In this document: in pieces, positions 22,576-31,108 of the stretch
Position numbering within the stretch: the stretch's first letter is position 1
Layout of the letters: the number at the start of each line of letters is the position of its first letter
NCBI RefSeq assembly: GCF_000520015.2
Contig: NZ_CP007044.2
Location: 2,790,001-2,854,000, forward strand
Direction: 5' to 3'
DNA length: 64,000 nucleotides
Source: Chania multitudinisentens RB-25
GTDB taxonomy: Bacteria > Pseudomonadota > Gammaproteobacteria > Enterobacterales > Enterobacteriaceae
Notes under the pieces: generated by a model
What the model saw: the letters and a program-made list of their open reading frames with translations, nothing else
Told to the model about the DNA's origin: nothing
Databases searched by the model: none
Position numbers and translations under genes: made by a program

Positions 22576-23337
22576 ATGATTCTCGATAATTTTTCGTTGC
22601 AGGGTAAAGTAGCTATCGTGACCGGTTGTGATACAGGTCTGGGGCAGGGTATGGCTCTTGGGTTGGCCCAGGCAGGTTGTGATATTGTCGGTATCAACGT
22701 GGTTGAGCCAACAGAAACTATCGCGAAAGTTGCTGAGCAGGGGCGTCGTTTCCTGAGCCTGAAAGCTGACCTGAGCAATCTGGACGTGCTGCCTTCTTTG
22801 ATCGAACGTGCCGTGGCAGAATTTGGTCATATTGATATTCTGGTGAACAACGCAGGTATCATCCGCCGTCAGGACGCGCTGGAATTCAGCGAAAAAGATT
22901 GGGATGATGTGATGAACCTGAACATCAAAACCGTCTTCTTTATGTCTCAGGCTGTAGCTCGTCAATTCATTGCTCAGGGTAAAGGCGGCAAAATCATCAA
23001 TATCGCTTCTATGCTTTCTTACCAGGGCGGTATTCGTGTACCTTCTTACACCGCTTCTAAGAGCGCGGTGATGGGAGTAACCCGCCTGCTGGCTAACGAA
23101 TGGGCTAGCCATGGCATCAACGTTAACGCTTTGGCTCCAGGTTACATGGCAACCAACAATACTCGTCAGTTGCGTGACGATCAGGCTCGCAGCGAAGCGA
23201 TCCTTGAGCGTATTCCTGCGGGGCGTTGGGGCTTGCCAGAAGATCTGATGGGGCCAGCAGTATTCTTGGCTTCACCAGCTTCAGATTATATCAACGGCTT
23301 CACCCTGGCGGTGGACGGTGGTTGGTTGGCTCGTTAA
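22576..23337 (+). CDS. kduD: 2-dehydro-3-deoxy-D-gluconate 5-dehydrogenase KduD
   Basis: KduD reduces 3-deoxy-D-glycero-2,5-hexodiulosonate to 2-keto-3-deoxygluconate with NADH. The 253-residue short-chain dehydrogenase starts MILDNFSLQGKVAIVTG; I use the ATG at 22576 with AAGGAAAAG upstream, since a start at 22486 would add 30 unrelated residues. The cofactor loop TGCDTGLGQGMA is near residues 16-27, NNAGI near 91 and the catalytic YTASK near 157-161. It is followed after 42 bases by an RpiB-family gene, which supplies the preceding isomerase step by inference. Confidence 0.92.
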   Translation: MILDNFSLQGKVAIVTGCDTGLGQGMALGLAQAGCDIVGINVVEPTETIAKVAEQGRRFLSLKADLSNLDVLPSLIERAVAEFGHIDILVNNAGIIRRQDALEFSEKDWDDVMNLNIKTVFFMSQAVARQFIAQGKGGKIINIASMLSYQGGIRVPSYTASKSAVMGVTRLLANEWASHGINVNALAPGYMATNNTRQLRDDQARSEAILERIPAGRWGLPEDLMGPAVFLASPASDYINGFTLAVDGGWLAR

Positions 23338-23379
23338 GTCAGAAAATAACACATTGATTTTATTTGCAGAGAGGAAACG

Positions 23380-24024
23380 ATGAATATTGCACTGATGATG
23401 GAAAACAGCCAAGCGGGTAAAAATGCGCTGGTTCTCGAACAACTGCAGGCCGTAGCGGCTGACAATCATGATGCGGTGTTCAACGTCGGTATGAGTGATG
23501 AAAAAGATCACCACCTGACCTATATCCATCTGGGTATTATGGCCAGTATCCTATTGAACGCGGAAGCGGTCGACTTTGTGGTTACGGGCTGCGGCACCGG
23601 TCAGGGTGCGTTGATGTCATTGAACATTCATCCTGGCGTAGTTTGTGGTTACTGTATTGATCCTGCGGATGCTTTCCTGTTTGCTCAAATCAACAACGGC
23701 AATGCGCTTTCTCTGCCGTTTGCCAAAGGTTTTGGCTGGGGCGCTGAACTGAACGTTCGCTATATCTTTGAAAAAGCGTTCACCGGTCGTAAAGGTGAAG
23801 GTTATCCGGTAGAGCGTAAAGAACCTCAGGTGCGTAACGCAGGGATTCTGAACCAGGTTAAAAGTGCTGTGATCAAAGATAACTATCTTGATACGCTGCG
23901 CGCAATCGACCCGGAATTGGTGAAAACCGCCGTTAGCGGTGCTCGCTTCCAGGAATGCCTGTTTGCACATGGCAAGAAGCCAGAAATTGTTGCGTTTGTA
24001 AAAGATATTATCAGCCGCGCTTAA
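23380..24024 (+). CDS. RpiB/LacAB-family sugar isomerase, probable uronate isomerase
   Basis: The 214-residue protein belongs to the RpiB/LacA/LacB family, shown by the TGCGTGQGALMSLN loop near residues 69-82 and CGYCIDPADAFLFAQINNGN near 90-109. It is longer than ordinary RpiB (about 150). Beside kduD it most likely isomerises 5-keto-4-deoxyuronate to the KduD substrate. RpiB-type isomerases do this in streptococcal glycosaminoglycan catabolism (DhuI, as I recall). The usual enterobacterial isomerase KduI is not in the window. GAGAGGA precedes the start. Function is inferred from context. Confidence 0.75.
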   Translation: MNIALMMENSQAGKNALVLEQLQAVAADNHDAVFNVGMSDEKDHHLTYIHLGIMASILLNAEAVDFVVTGCGTGQGALMSLNIHPGVVCGYCIDPADAFLFAQINNGNALSLPFAKGFGWGAELNVRYIFEKAFTGRKGEGYPVERKEPQVRNAGILNQVKSAVIKDNYLDTLRAIDPELVKTAVSGARFQECLFAHGKKPEIVAFVKDIISRA

Positions 24025-24278
24025 ACAGCGTGATACCTGATGAATTTTGAAATGCAGGTTGACGGCACTTCCCAGCGATTGGAGTCATCTAATCGCTGCG
24101 GTAAATCTACTCCCGGTGGATTTGATTGTTGCTCTTAACCCTCGCGGTTCGAAAAACGGCAGGTATAATGGTTTTCTTCAGGTGGCCGATTGTGGGCCAC
24201 CTGTTTTATTTTTATAGCCTTGCTGTTAATGATTGCTACGTTAGAATGGGTTTCATATTCCGAATTATAAGGAAGACT

Positions 24279-24830
24279 ATGAAGCTGATGTTTGCCTCGG
24301 ATTTACATGGTTCGCTCTCCGCCACTGAAAAAATTCTCGCATTGTTTGAGCAGAGTCATGCAGATTGGCTGATTCTTTTGGGTGATTTGCTCAATCATGG
24401 TCCACGTAATGCACTACCAGAACGCTATCAACCCATACAGGTTGCTGAACAATTAAATCACTATCGCGACAAAATCATTGCTGTTCGTGGTAATTGCGAT
24501 AGTGAAGTCGATCAAATGTTACTCACTTTCCCTATCATGTCTCCCTTTCAACAAGTTTTATTGCCCAAAAGGCGGCTGTTTTTAACCCATGGTCATCTTT
24601 ATCATCCCGATACATTGCCTCCATTGTCTCATGGGGATGTGTTGATCTACGGCCATACGCATTTACCGCATGCGGAATGGCAAGAGGGGATTTGCTGTTT
24701 TAATCCAGGTTCAGTCAGTATTCCTAAAGAAGGTTTCCCCGCCAGTTATGGCATGCTGGAAAATGATATGCTGAGCGTGGTCGGTTTACACAACGGCAAA
24801 GCTATTGCAGAGGTGGCATTAACACACTAA
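24279..24830 (+). CDS. yfcE: Metallophosphoesterase YfcE
   Basis: The 183-residue protein starts MKLMFASDLHGS at 24279 with AAGGAAG upstream; an in-frame ATG at 24126 adds 51 unrelated residues. All calcineurin-like motifs are present: SDLHGS (7-12), LLGDLLNHGPRN (about 37-48), VRGNCD (about 74-79), THGH and YGHTH (about 126-130). The E. coli protein is a manganese-dependent phosphodiesterase with no settled substrate. It sits between a pectin block and yfcD. Confidence 0.93.
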   Translation: MKLMFASDLHGSLSATEKILALFEQSHADWLILLGDLLNHGPRNALPERYQPIQVAEQLNHYRDKIIAVRGNCDSEVDQMLLTFPIMSPFQQVLLPKRRLFLTHGHLYHPDTLPPLSHGDVLIYGHTHLPHAEWQEGICCFNPGSVSIPKEGFPASYGMLENDMLSVVGLHNGKAIAEVALTH

Positions 24831-25059
24831 TTTATATATCCAATGGAGGTGAAGAATTGTGGGCAGCAAGCGCTGAATCTCCATAATGTGTCAGTAGGGT
24901 GTTTCAGCCTAAAACAGAGTTGCATGCTGTTTGTCAGGGCCTATGAGTGATGCCAATACATCTGCAAGATACAAGGTGTATATATAAAAATCATTGCAGC
25001 ACACTCATTGATTAACCAGCGCGCGGTATTCATCGCGCCAAAATAGAAGGTTTTAGAGG

Positions 25060-25635
25060 ATGGCGGAACAGGGTCAGGATGCAGATACCGAATGGGTTGA
25101 TATCGTTAACGAGCAAAACGAAGTGATTGCTCAATCCAGTCGTCAACAGATGCGTGCTCAACGGCTACGTCATCGTGCTACCTATATTGTGGTGCATGAT
25201 GGAATGGGGAAAATTTTGGTACAACGCCGTACTGAGAACAAAGATTTCTATCCGGGGTGGTTGGATGCTACAGCCGGGGGCGTGACGCAAAGTGGAGAAA
25301 ATGTGTTGGATTCTGCCCGGCGCGAAGCAGAGGAAGAACTGGGGATTGCGGGTGTACCTTTCGCGGAACATGGCCTGTTTTATTTTGAAGAAGAGCAGTG
25401 TCGTGTTTGGGGCGCTTTATTTAGCTGCGTGTCGCACGGCCCTTTTGCCTTGCAGGAAGAAGAAGTGGCAGAAGTCAGCTGGATGATGCCAGAAGAGATC
25501 ACCGCTCGCTGCGACGAGTTTACTCCAGATTCGCTGAAGGCATTGTCATTGTGGCTGACACGTAACAATAATCAGGATTACGGCAAACCTTTACAGCGAG
25601 TGAACAAAGTAGAATCAGGTAAAGAAAACGCCTGA
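25060..25635 (+). CDS. yfcD: Nudix hydrolase YfcD
   Basis: This 191-residue protein contains a full Nudix box, GVTQSGENVLDSARREAEEE followed by LGI, at about residues 72-94. The upstream LVQRRTENKDFYPGWLDATA segment resembles isopentenyl-diphosphate isomerase-like Nudix proteins. The substrate is unknown in E. coli. The family order yfcE-yfcD is kept. The C-terminal tail (KVESGKENA) is variable. Ribosome-binding site AGAGGA precedes the ATG. Confidence 0.92.
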   Translation: MAEQGQDADTEWVDIVNEQNEVIAQSSRQQMRAQRLRHRATYIVVHDGMGKILVQRRTENKDFYPGWLDATAGGVTQSGENVLDSARREAEEELGIAGVPFAEHGLFYFEEEQCRVWGALFSCVSHGPFALQEEEVAEVSWMMPEEITARCDEFTPDSLKALSLWLTRNNNQDYGKPLQRVNKVESGKENA

Positions 25636-25984
25636 ACCTCTGTCATAGGCTGTATCCCTGCGTTACTGTGCAGATGTACAGTTTTTTACCCCGCGTAAGA
25701 GCAATGTAACCGTTGGTTACCCCTACCAAACTCTTTCACCCAGGCAACATCTTGCAAATGTTGCCTGCAATACAATTGGCTAACCTATTTTCCACAAATT
25801 AATATCCTTAATGCCACAATCAGTGCGTGTTATTTTTTGATTAAAAATCAATTAGTTAAATTAAATTTGAGACGACTGTTTCAATCGAAATGCAATGAGT
25901 GCAAGAAAAATAAAACAACGTTCCTACTTTGGTCACACTTTTGCCATCCGCCCAATGACGCTGAGAAAAATTTAGATATAATAA

Positions 25985-26005
25985 TTTGAAATAGTGTTTC
26001 AGTTT
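25985..26005 (+). promoter_or_regulatory. KdgR-like box upstream of togMNAB
   Basis: TTTGAAATAGTGTTTCAGTT has the GAAA...GTTTCA core of KdgR operators. A poorer match occurs at 25865-25878 (TTGAGACGACTGTTTC). Confidence 0.6.
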
Positions 26006-26030
26006 GTTGGTTGATGTGTGGAGATCATAA

Positions 26031-26414
26031 ATGGACTTAATGTGCTGCACTAAACTGTTTGGCAGTGTCAGGATGGATCGTTCATCAGTGTCTTGCTATC
26101 GGTCTAACAAAGCTAAAAGGAGCTGGCAAACTCAGTGTGCGTTTTTATGGAATGAATTCATTTTACCGTTCCATTTTATCCATTGGTCTTATTGGCACGG
26201 TATACAGGAAGCAGAAGGTGCCAAGAGATTAATATTTAACATTAAATGGTTAGCATCTATTTGCTTGGTGTGTGTTTGCACCTGCGTGTCGCTGTACAAA
26301 GTGAAATGGATTCTGTTGATGATAAGCAGTTACAAAAACAGAGCGATCTTTTCATTGTATGGCATGTTGGTATCAGGGCGGAGGTTAAAACACTATACCT
26401 TGGGTTTTATCTGA
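26031..26414 (+). CDS. Uncertain 127-codon frame before togM
   Basis: The frame starts at an ATG with GGAG eight bases upstream, just after a KdgR-like box. Its product (MDLMCCTKLFGS onward) is rich in Cys, Trp and Phe, with one hydrophobic segment near residues 75-90 (WLASICLVCVCTCVSLY). I recognise no family. A second overlapping frame at 26246-26446 looks equally plausible. This may be a small regulated gene, a decayed one or only leader sequence. Confidence 0.25.
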   Translation: MDLMCCTKLFGSVRMDRSSVSCYRSNKAKRSWQTQCAFLWNEFILPFHFIHWSYWHGIQEAEGAKRLIFNIKWLASICLVCVCTCVSLYKVKWILLMISSYKNRAIFSLYGMLVSGRRLKHYTLGFI

Positions 26415-26485
26415 TTGCTGCGGGATTTATTTATAGTATTGATTGAGTTTACTTAATTTTATTTCTATCTATATGGGTAATAACC

Positions 26486-27376
26486 ATGAATGAAAACAGA
26501 ATGCTGGGGTTAGCCTATATATCTCCCTATATTATAGGGTTGATAATATTTACGGCATTTCCCTTTGTGTCATCATTCTTATTAAGCTTTACGGAATATG
26601 ACCTGATGAATCCACCAGTGTTTAACGGGGTTGAAAACTACCGTTATATGCTGATGGAAGATCACCTTTTTTGGAAATCCATGGGTGTAACATTTGCTTA
26701 TGTGTTTCTCACCATTCCTTTAAAACTGGCGTTTGCACTGGGTATTGCCTTTGTTCTTAATTTTAAACTTCGTGGTATCGGATTTTTCCGTACAGCGTAT
26801 TATATTCCTTCCATCCTAGGGAGCAGTGTGGCAATTGCCGTATTATGGCGTGCACTGTTTGCCATTGATGGTTTGCTAAATAGTTTTATTGGTGTATTCG
26901 GGTTAGATCCTATCAACTGGTTAGGTGAACCTTCGCTGGCTCTGATGTCGGTCACGCTGTTGCGTGTATGGCAGTTTGGTTCCGCCATGGTTATTTTCCT
27001 GGCGGCGTTGCAGAACGTTCCTCAGTCACAGTATGAAGCGGCAATGATTGATGGTGCCTCTAAATGGCAAATGTTTATGAAAGTCACCGTGCCACTCATT
27101 ACGCCGGTTATTTTCTTTAACTTCATCATGCAGACGACACAGGCGTTCCAGGAGTTTACGGCACCGTATGTGATTACAGGCGGCGGCCCGACTCACTATA
27201 CCTACCTGTTCTCGCTTTATATTTACGATACGGCATTTAAATACTTTGATATGGGTTACGGCGCAGCACTAGCCTGGATATTGTTCCTGGTTGTGGCCGT
27301 GTTTGCCTCAATTTCCTTTAAATCATCAAAATATTGGGTCTTCTACTCAGCGGATAAGGGAGGCAAAAATGGCTGA
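26486..27376 (+). CDS. togM: Oligogalacturonide ABC transporter permease TogM
   Basis: The 296-residue protein has six hydrophobic segments and begins LGLAYISPYIIGLIIFTAFP, typical of MalF-like sugar permeases. The EAA loop is at about residues 188-210 (QYEAAMIDGASKWQMFMKV). With TogN it forms the channel for short oligogalacturonides. Its last eight bases overlap the start of togN. It is the first gene of togMNAB, after a KdgR-like box. Confidence 0.88.
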   Translation: MNENRMLGLAYISPYIIGLIIFTAFPFVSSFLLSFTEYDLMNPPVFNGVENYRYMLMEDHLFWKSMGVTFAYVFLTIPLKLAFALGIAFVLNFKLRGIGFFRTAYYIPSILGSSVAIAVLWRALFAIDGLLNSFIGVFGLDPINWLGEPSLALMSVTLLRVWQFGSAMVIFLAALQNVPQSQYEAAMIDGASKWQMFMKVTVPLITPVIFFNFIMQTTQAFQEFTAPYVITGGGPTHYTYLFSLYIYDTAFKYFDMGYGAALAWILFLVVAVFASISFKSSKYWVFYSADKGGKNG

Positions 27377-28283
27377 TATGCATCAAGACAACGTATTAAT
27401 GAACGATGCTCAGAAGATTGCTGAGCAGGAAGTACAGCGGACGTTACGTAAAGAGAAAGTCAGCGCGTTTATCCGTTATATCGTTCTGCTGTTTGTGGGC
27501 CTGCTGATGCTTTATCCACTGGTGTGGATGTTCTCTGCGTCATTCAAGCCGAACCACGAGATCTTCACAACGTTAGGTTTATGGCCTGCTCATCCAACCT
27601 CAGATGGTTTTGTTAATGGTTGGAAAACGGGTACAGAATATAACTTTGGTCACTACATGCTTAATACCTTTAAGTTTGTTATTCCTAAAGTCATATTAAC
27701 CATTATTTCTTCAACGATTGTGGCCTATGGATTTGCACGCTTTGAAATTCCATGGAAAAAATTCTGGTTTGCTACGCTGATCACCACCATGTTGCTGCCG
27801 AGCACGGTGTTACTGATTCCTCAGTACATCATGTTCCGTGAAATGGGCATGCTGGATAGCTATCTGCCGTTGTATTTACCGTTAGCATTTGCGACGCAGG
27901 GTTTCTTCGTCTTTATGTTGATCCAATTCTTGCGTGGTGTGCCACGTGATATGGAAGAAGCCGCCCAGATTGATGGTTGTAACTCTTTCCAGGTGCTGTG
28001 GTATGTGGTAGTGCCGATTTTGAAACCAGCAATTATCTCTGTTGCTCTGTTCCAGTTTATGTGGTCAATGAATGACTTTATCGGACCGCTGATTTATGTC
28101 TACAGCGTAGATAAATACCCTATTGCCCTGGCGCTGAAAATGTCCATCGACGTCACCGAAGGTGCGCCATGGAATGAAATTCTGGCAATGGCAAGTATCT
28201 CTATTCTGCCGTCTATCATCGTGTTCTTCCTGGCCCAACGCTATTTCGTGCAGGGTGTTACCAGCAGCGGTATTAAAGGTTAA
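27369..28283 (+). CDS. togN: Oligogalacturonide ABC transporter permease TogN
   Basis: This is the MalG-like partner of TogM. I start at the ATG at 27369 (MADMHQDNVL), giving 304 residues. A cytoplasmic N-terminal stretch of about 35 residues precedes the first helix (YIVLLFVGLLMLYPLVW). The EAA loop DMEEAAQIDGCNSFQVLWYV is near residues 194-213. Its C-terminus RYFVQGVTSSGIKG matches the CUT1 permease family. togA follows after 13 bases. Confidence 0.88.
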   Translation: MADMHQDNVLMNDAQKIAEQEVQRTLRKEKVSAFIRYIVLLFVGLLMLYPLVWMFSASFKPNHEIFTTLGLWPAHPTSDGFVNGWKTGTEYNFGHYMLNTFKFVIPKVILTIISSTIVAYGFARFEIPWKKFWFATLITTMLLPSTVLLIPQYIMFREMGMLDSYLPLYLPLAFATQGFFVFMLIQFLRGVPRDMEEAAQIDGCNSFQVLWYVVVPILKPAIISVALFQFMWSMNDFIGPLIYVYSVDKYPIALALKMSIDVTEGAPWNEILAMASISILPSIIVFFLAQRYFVQGVTSSGIKG

Positions 28284-28296
28284 TTGAGGATTTATC

Positions 28297-29424
28297 ATGG
28301 CTGAAGTCGTATTTAATAATTTGCAGAAAGTTTACACCAACGGTTTTAAAGCCGTTCATGGTATCAATTTAACCATTGCTGACGGTGAGTTCATGGTGAT
28401 TGTCGGGCCATCCGGCTGCGCTAAGTCAACCACTTTGCGTATGCTGGCGGGGCTGGAAACCATCAGCGGTGGTGAAGTTCGCATTGGCGATCGCGTAGTG
28501 AATAACCTGGCGCCTAAATCCCGTGGTATTGCCATGGTGTTCCAGAACTATGCGCTTTACCCGCACATGACGGTGAAAGAGAATCTGGCGTTTGGCTTGA
28601 AGTTGAGCAAATTGCCGAAAGAGCAGATCGAAGAACAGGTCACCGAAGCGGCAAAAATCTTGGAACTGGGCGAGTTAATGGATCGCCTGCCACGTCAGCT
28701 GTCCGGCGGGCAGGCACAGCGTGTGGCGGTTGGCCGCGCTATCGTCAAGAAACCTGATGTTTTCCTGTTTGATGAGCCGTTGTCCAACCTGGATGCTAAA
28801 TTGCGTGCGTCGATGCGTATCCGTATCTCTGATTTGCACAAACAGCTGAAAAAAAGCGGCAAACCAGCGACCACTGTTTATGTTACCCATGACCAGACAG
28901 AGGCAATGACCATGGGTGACCGTATCTGTGTCATGAAACTCGGTCACATCATGCAGGTTGATACGCCAGATAACCTTTATCATTTCCCGAAAAATATGTT
29001 CGTGGCTGGTTTTATCGGCGCGCCAGAAATGAATATCAAACCTAGCAAGCTGGTAGAGCAAGACGGCAAGATTGGCCTGACAGTTGGTAATTACACGTTG
29101 GAATTGAATCAGTACCAACAGGAGAAAGTGGCTGCTCACGTGGGCGAAGATGTGTTCTTTGGGGTTCGTCCTGAATTTATCGCCATTTCGGAGTCTCCTT
29201 TTGAAGGGAATCACTCGCAGGGTGAATTAGTACGTGTTGAGAACATGGGACACGAGTTCTTTGTCTACCTCAAGGTTAATGATTTTGAATTAACCTGCCG
29301 TATCCCATCTGATGATGTTAAGCCTATCCTCAAAAATGGGTTACATCGTCCTGTTTACTTTAAATTTGACATGAATAAATGCCATATATTTGATGCGAAA
29401 ACAGAAAAAAATATCTCTCTTTAA
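28297..29424 (+). CDS. togA: Oligogalacturonide ABC transporter ATPase TogA
   Basis: This 375-residue MalK/UgpC-type ATPase has an N-terminal nucleotide-binding domain and a C-terminal OB-fold regulatory domain from about residue 235. Walker A reads GPSGCAKST (37-45), with Ala in place of the usual Gly before the Lys. The Q-loop QNYALYPHMT, signature LSGGQAQRV (about 135) and Walker B VFLFDEPLSNLDA (about 153) follow. It energises TogMN uptake and may also serve other CUT1 transporters. It is co-transcribed with its neighbours. Confidence 0.9.
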   Translation: MAEVVFNNLQKVYTNGFKAVHGINLTIADGEFMVIVGPSGCAKSTTLRMLAGLETISGGEVRIGDRVVNNLAPKSRGIAMVFQNYALYPHMTVKENLAFGLKLSKLPKEQIEEQVTEAAKILELGELMDRLPRQLSGGQAQRVAVGRAIVKKPDVFLFDEPLSNLDAKLRASMRIRISDLHKQLKKSGKPATTVYVTHDQTEAMTMGDRICVMKLGHIMQVDTPDNLYHFPKNMFVAGFIGAPEMNIKPSKLVEQDGKIGLTVGNYTLELNQYQQEKVAAHVGEDVFFGVRPEFIAISESPFEGNHSQGELVRVENMGHEFFVYLKVNDFELTCRIPSDDVKPILKNGLHRPVYFKFDMNKCHIFDAKTEKNISL

Positions 29425-29439
29425 GTGGAGCTGTAGACA

Positions 29440-30729
29440 ATGAAAAAAAGATTATTACAAGTACTGATTGCTTCATCTATTACGATGTTTGCACACCAGT
29501 CATTTGCTGCTGACCAGGTTGATCTGCGTATGTCTTGGTGGGGGGGAAATAGCCGCCATCAGATGACATTGAAAGCGATCGAAGAATTTCAAAAACAAAA
29601 TCCTAATATCAAGGTTAAGTCAGAATATACGGGTTGGGATGGTCACCTTTCGCGCCTGACCACGCAGATCGCAGGTGGGACAGAGCCGGATGTTATGCAA
29701 ACTAACTGGAACTGGTTACCAATTTTTTCAAAAAATGGCACTGGTTTCTATGATTTAAATACGGTTGGTGAATATCTGGATCTGACTCAGTTTGATCCAA
29801 AGGAACTGAAAACGACCACGGTGAATGGCAAACTGAACGGGATTCCGATTTCGGTTACCGCACGTGTTTTCTACCTCAATGATGTTACCTGGAAGAATGC
29901 CGGGGTAGAGTATCCCAAGAGCTGGGATGAGCTAATGGCAGCAGGTAAGAAGTTTAAAGAAGTCTTGGGTGATAAATATTATCCGGTGGTGCTTGAGCAC
30001 CAGGACTCTTTCGCTCTGTTACGTTCATATATGATACAGAAGCATAATATTGATATCGTAAATGAAGAGAAGAAGAAGTTTAACTATACCCCAGAGCAGT
30101 GGGTAGAATTCTTCCAAATGTATAAAGACATGGTAGATAGCCATGTTATGCCTTCATCCAAGTATTTTGCTTCTTTCGGCAAGAGCAATATGTATGAAAT
30201 GAAGCCTTGGATTACAGGGGAGTTCGCTGGAACCTACATGTGGAACTCTACCATCAAGAAATATTCGGATAACCTGCAACCACCAGCAAAACTTGAGTTG
30301 GGTAATTACCCGATGCTGGAAGGGGCTACGGATGCAGGCTTGTTCTTCAAACCTGCACAGATGTTCTCGATCGCGAAAAGCAGCAAGCACCCGCGTGAAG
30401 CGGCTATGTTGATTAACTTTTTGTTAAACAGCAAAGAAGGTGTTGAGGCGTTAGGCTTGGAGCGTGGCGTACCGTTGAGCAAGGCTGCGGTGACACAATT
30501 GCGTGAAAGCGGTGTCATTAAGGATACCGACCCGGCAGTTTCTGGGTTGAATCTGGCCTTATCTTTACCACATGCCATCAATGCTTCACCTTATTTTGAT
30601 GATCCACAGATTGTGGTGTTATTCCAGGATGCTATTCAGTCAATCGATTATGGAAAGAAAACGGTTAAAGAAACGGCCGCTGATTTCCAATCTCAAGGTG
30701 ACCGTATCCTGAAACGTGCAATGAGATAA
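29440..30729 (+). CDS. togB: Oligogalacturonide-binding periplasmic protein TogB
   Basis: The 429-residue protein has a signal peptide (MKKRLLQVLIASSITMFA...SFAA, cleavage after about residue 23). A family-1 solute-binding fold follows: VDLRMSWWGGNSRHQMTLKA, GWDGHLSRLTTQIAGGTEPDV and VTARVFYLN. It delivers oligogalacturonides to TogMN. It starts 15 bases after togA and is followed by a hairpin terminator. The several aromatic residues near the N-terminus suit sugar stacking. Confidence 0.9.
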   Translation: MKKRLLQVLIASSITMFAHQSFAADQVDLRMSWWGGNSRHQMTLKAIEEFQKQNPNIKVKSEYTGWDGHLSRLTTQIAGGTEPDVMQTNWNWLPIFSKNGTGFYDLNTVGEYLDLTQFDPKELKTTTVNGKLNGIPISVTARVFYLNDVTWKNAGVEYPKSWDELMAAGKKFKEVLGDKYYPVVLEHQDSFALLRSYMIQKHNIDIVNEEKKKFNYTPEQWVEFFQMYKDMVDSHVMPSSKYFASFGKSNMYEMKPWITGEFAGTYMWNSTIKKYSDNLQPPAKLELGNYPMLEGATDAGLFFKPAQMFSIAKSSKHPREAAMLINFLLNSKEGVEALGLERGVPLSKAAVTQLRESGVIKDTDPAVSGLNLALSLPHAINASPYFDDPQIVVLFQDAIQSIDYGKKTVKETAADFQSQGDRILKRAMR

Positions 30730-30746
30730 AGCTCGGCTAATAGATG

Positions 30747-30779
30747 CCCCCGTTTATCTTATATAACGGGGGTGTTGTA
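30747..30779 (+). terminator. Terminator after togB
   Basis: CCCCCGTT (30747-30754) pairs with AACGGGGG (30765-30772), followed by TGTTGT. It ends the togMNAB transcript before kdgM. Confidence 0.65.
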
Positions 30780-31108
30780 CAAGGGAATAAATGCGTTGAA
30801 TAGGCTAAAGAGCATTTATTTTTCTGAGCTGATACTTTAGTTGTAATAATGTAAGAAAATATAAACTAATAATGATTCACTTTATTAAGTGGTATCTATA
30901 TTATTGACAGGGGGGATGTTATTTTCCTTGGTGTAAATAGTAAGGATTATTCATGTCAGCCTTCGTTAGTAATTAAAAAGTTTTAATAATTAAAGTGAGT
31001 TAATGATAATACTTACACGATTCACTCACTGTTCTTTCAATATCTCTAAGGAACTCCTTATTCTAGGGCGTAGTTTCTTATATAATTAAACTATAAAGGA
31101 TGGGAATA
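30780..31108 (+). promoter_or_regulatory. kdgM upstream region
   Basis: This is an AT-rich 329-base region with the kdgM promoter. I looked for a KdgR box and found no convincing one. The ribosome-binding site GGATGGGA lies just before the start. Confidence 0.4.

Larger units (their letters stand above)
25636..26485 (+). promoter_or_regulatory. yfcD-togM intergenic region
   Basis: This 850-base region contains a weak terminator (CTGT...ACAG then six T, 25666-25687) and a perfect 10-bp hairpin (CAGGCAACAT at 25741 with ATGTTGCCTG at 25758). A KdgR-like box (25985-26005) and a frame of uncertain status (26031-26414) also lie here. It is AT-rich after 25800 and should hold the togMNAB promoter. 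Confidence 0.5.

Noticed and set aside
30940..31060. KdgR or CRP site before kdgM
   Set aside because: The AT-rich repeats there do not match either consensus well enough.
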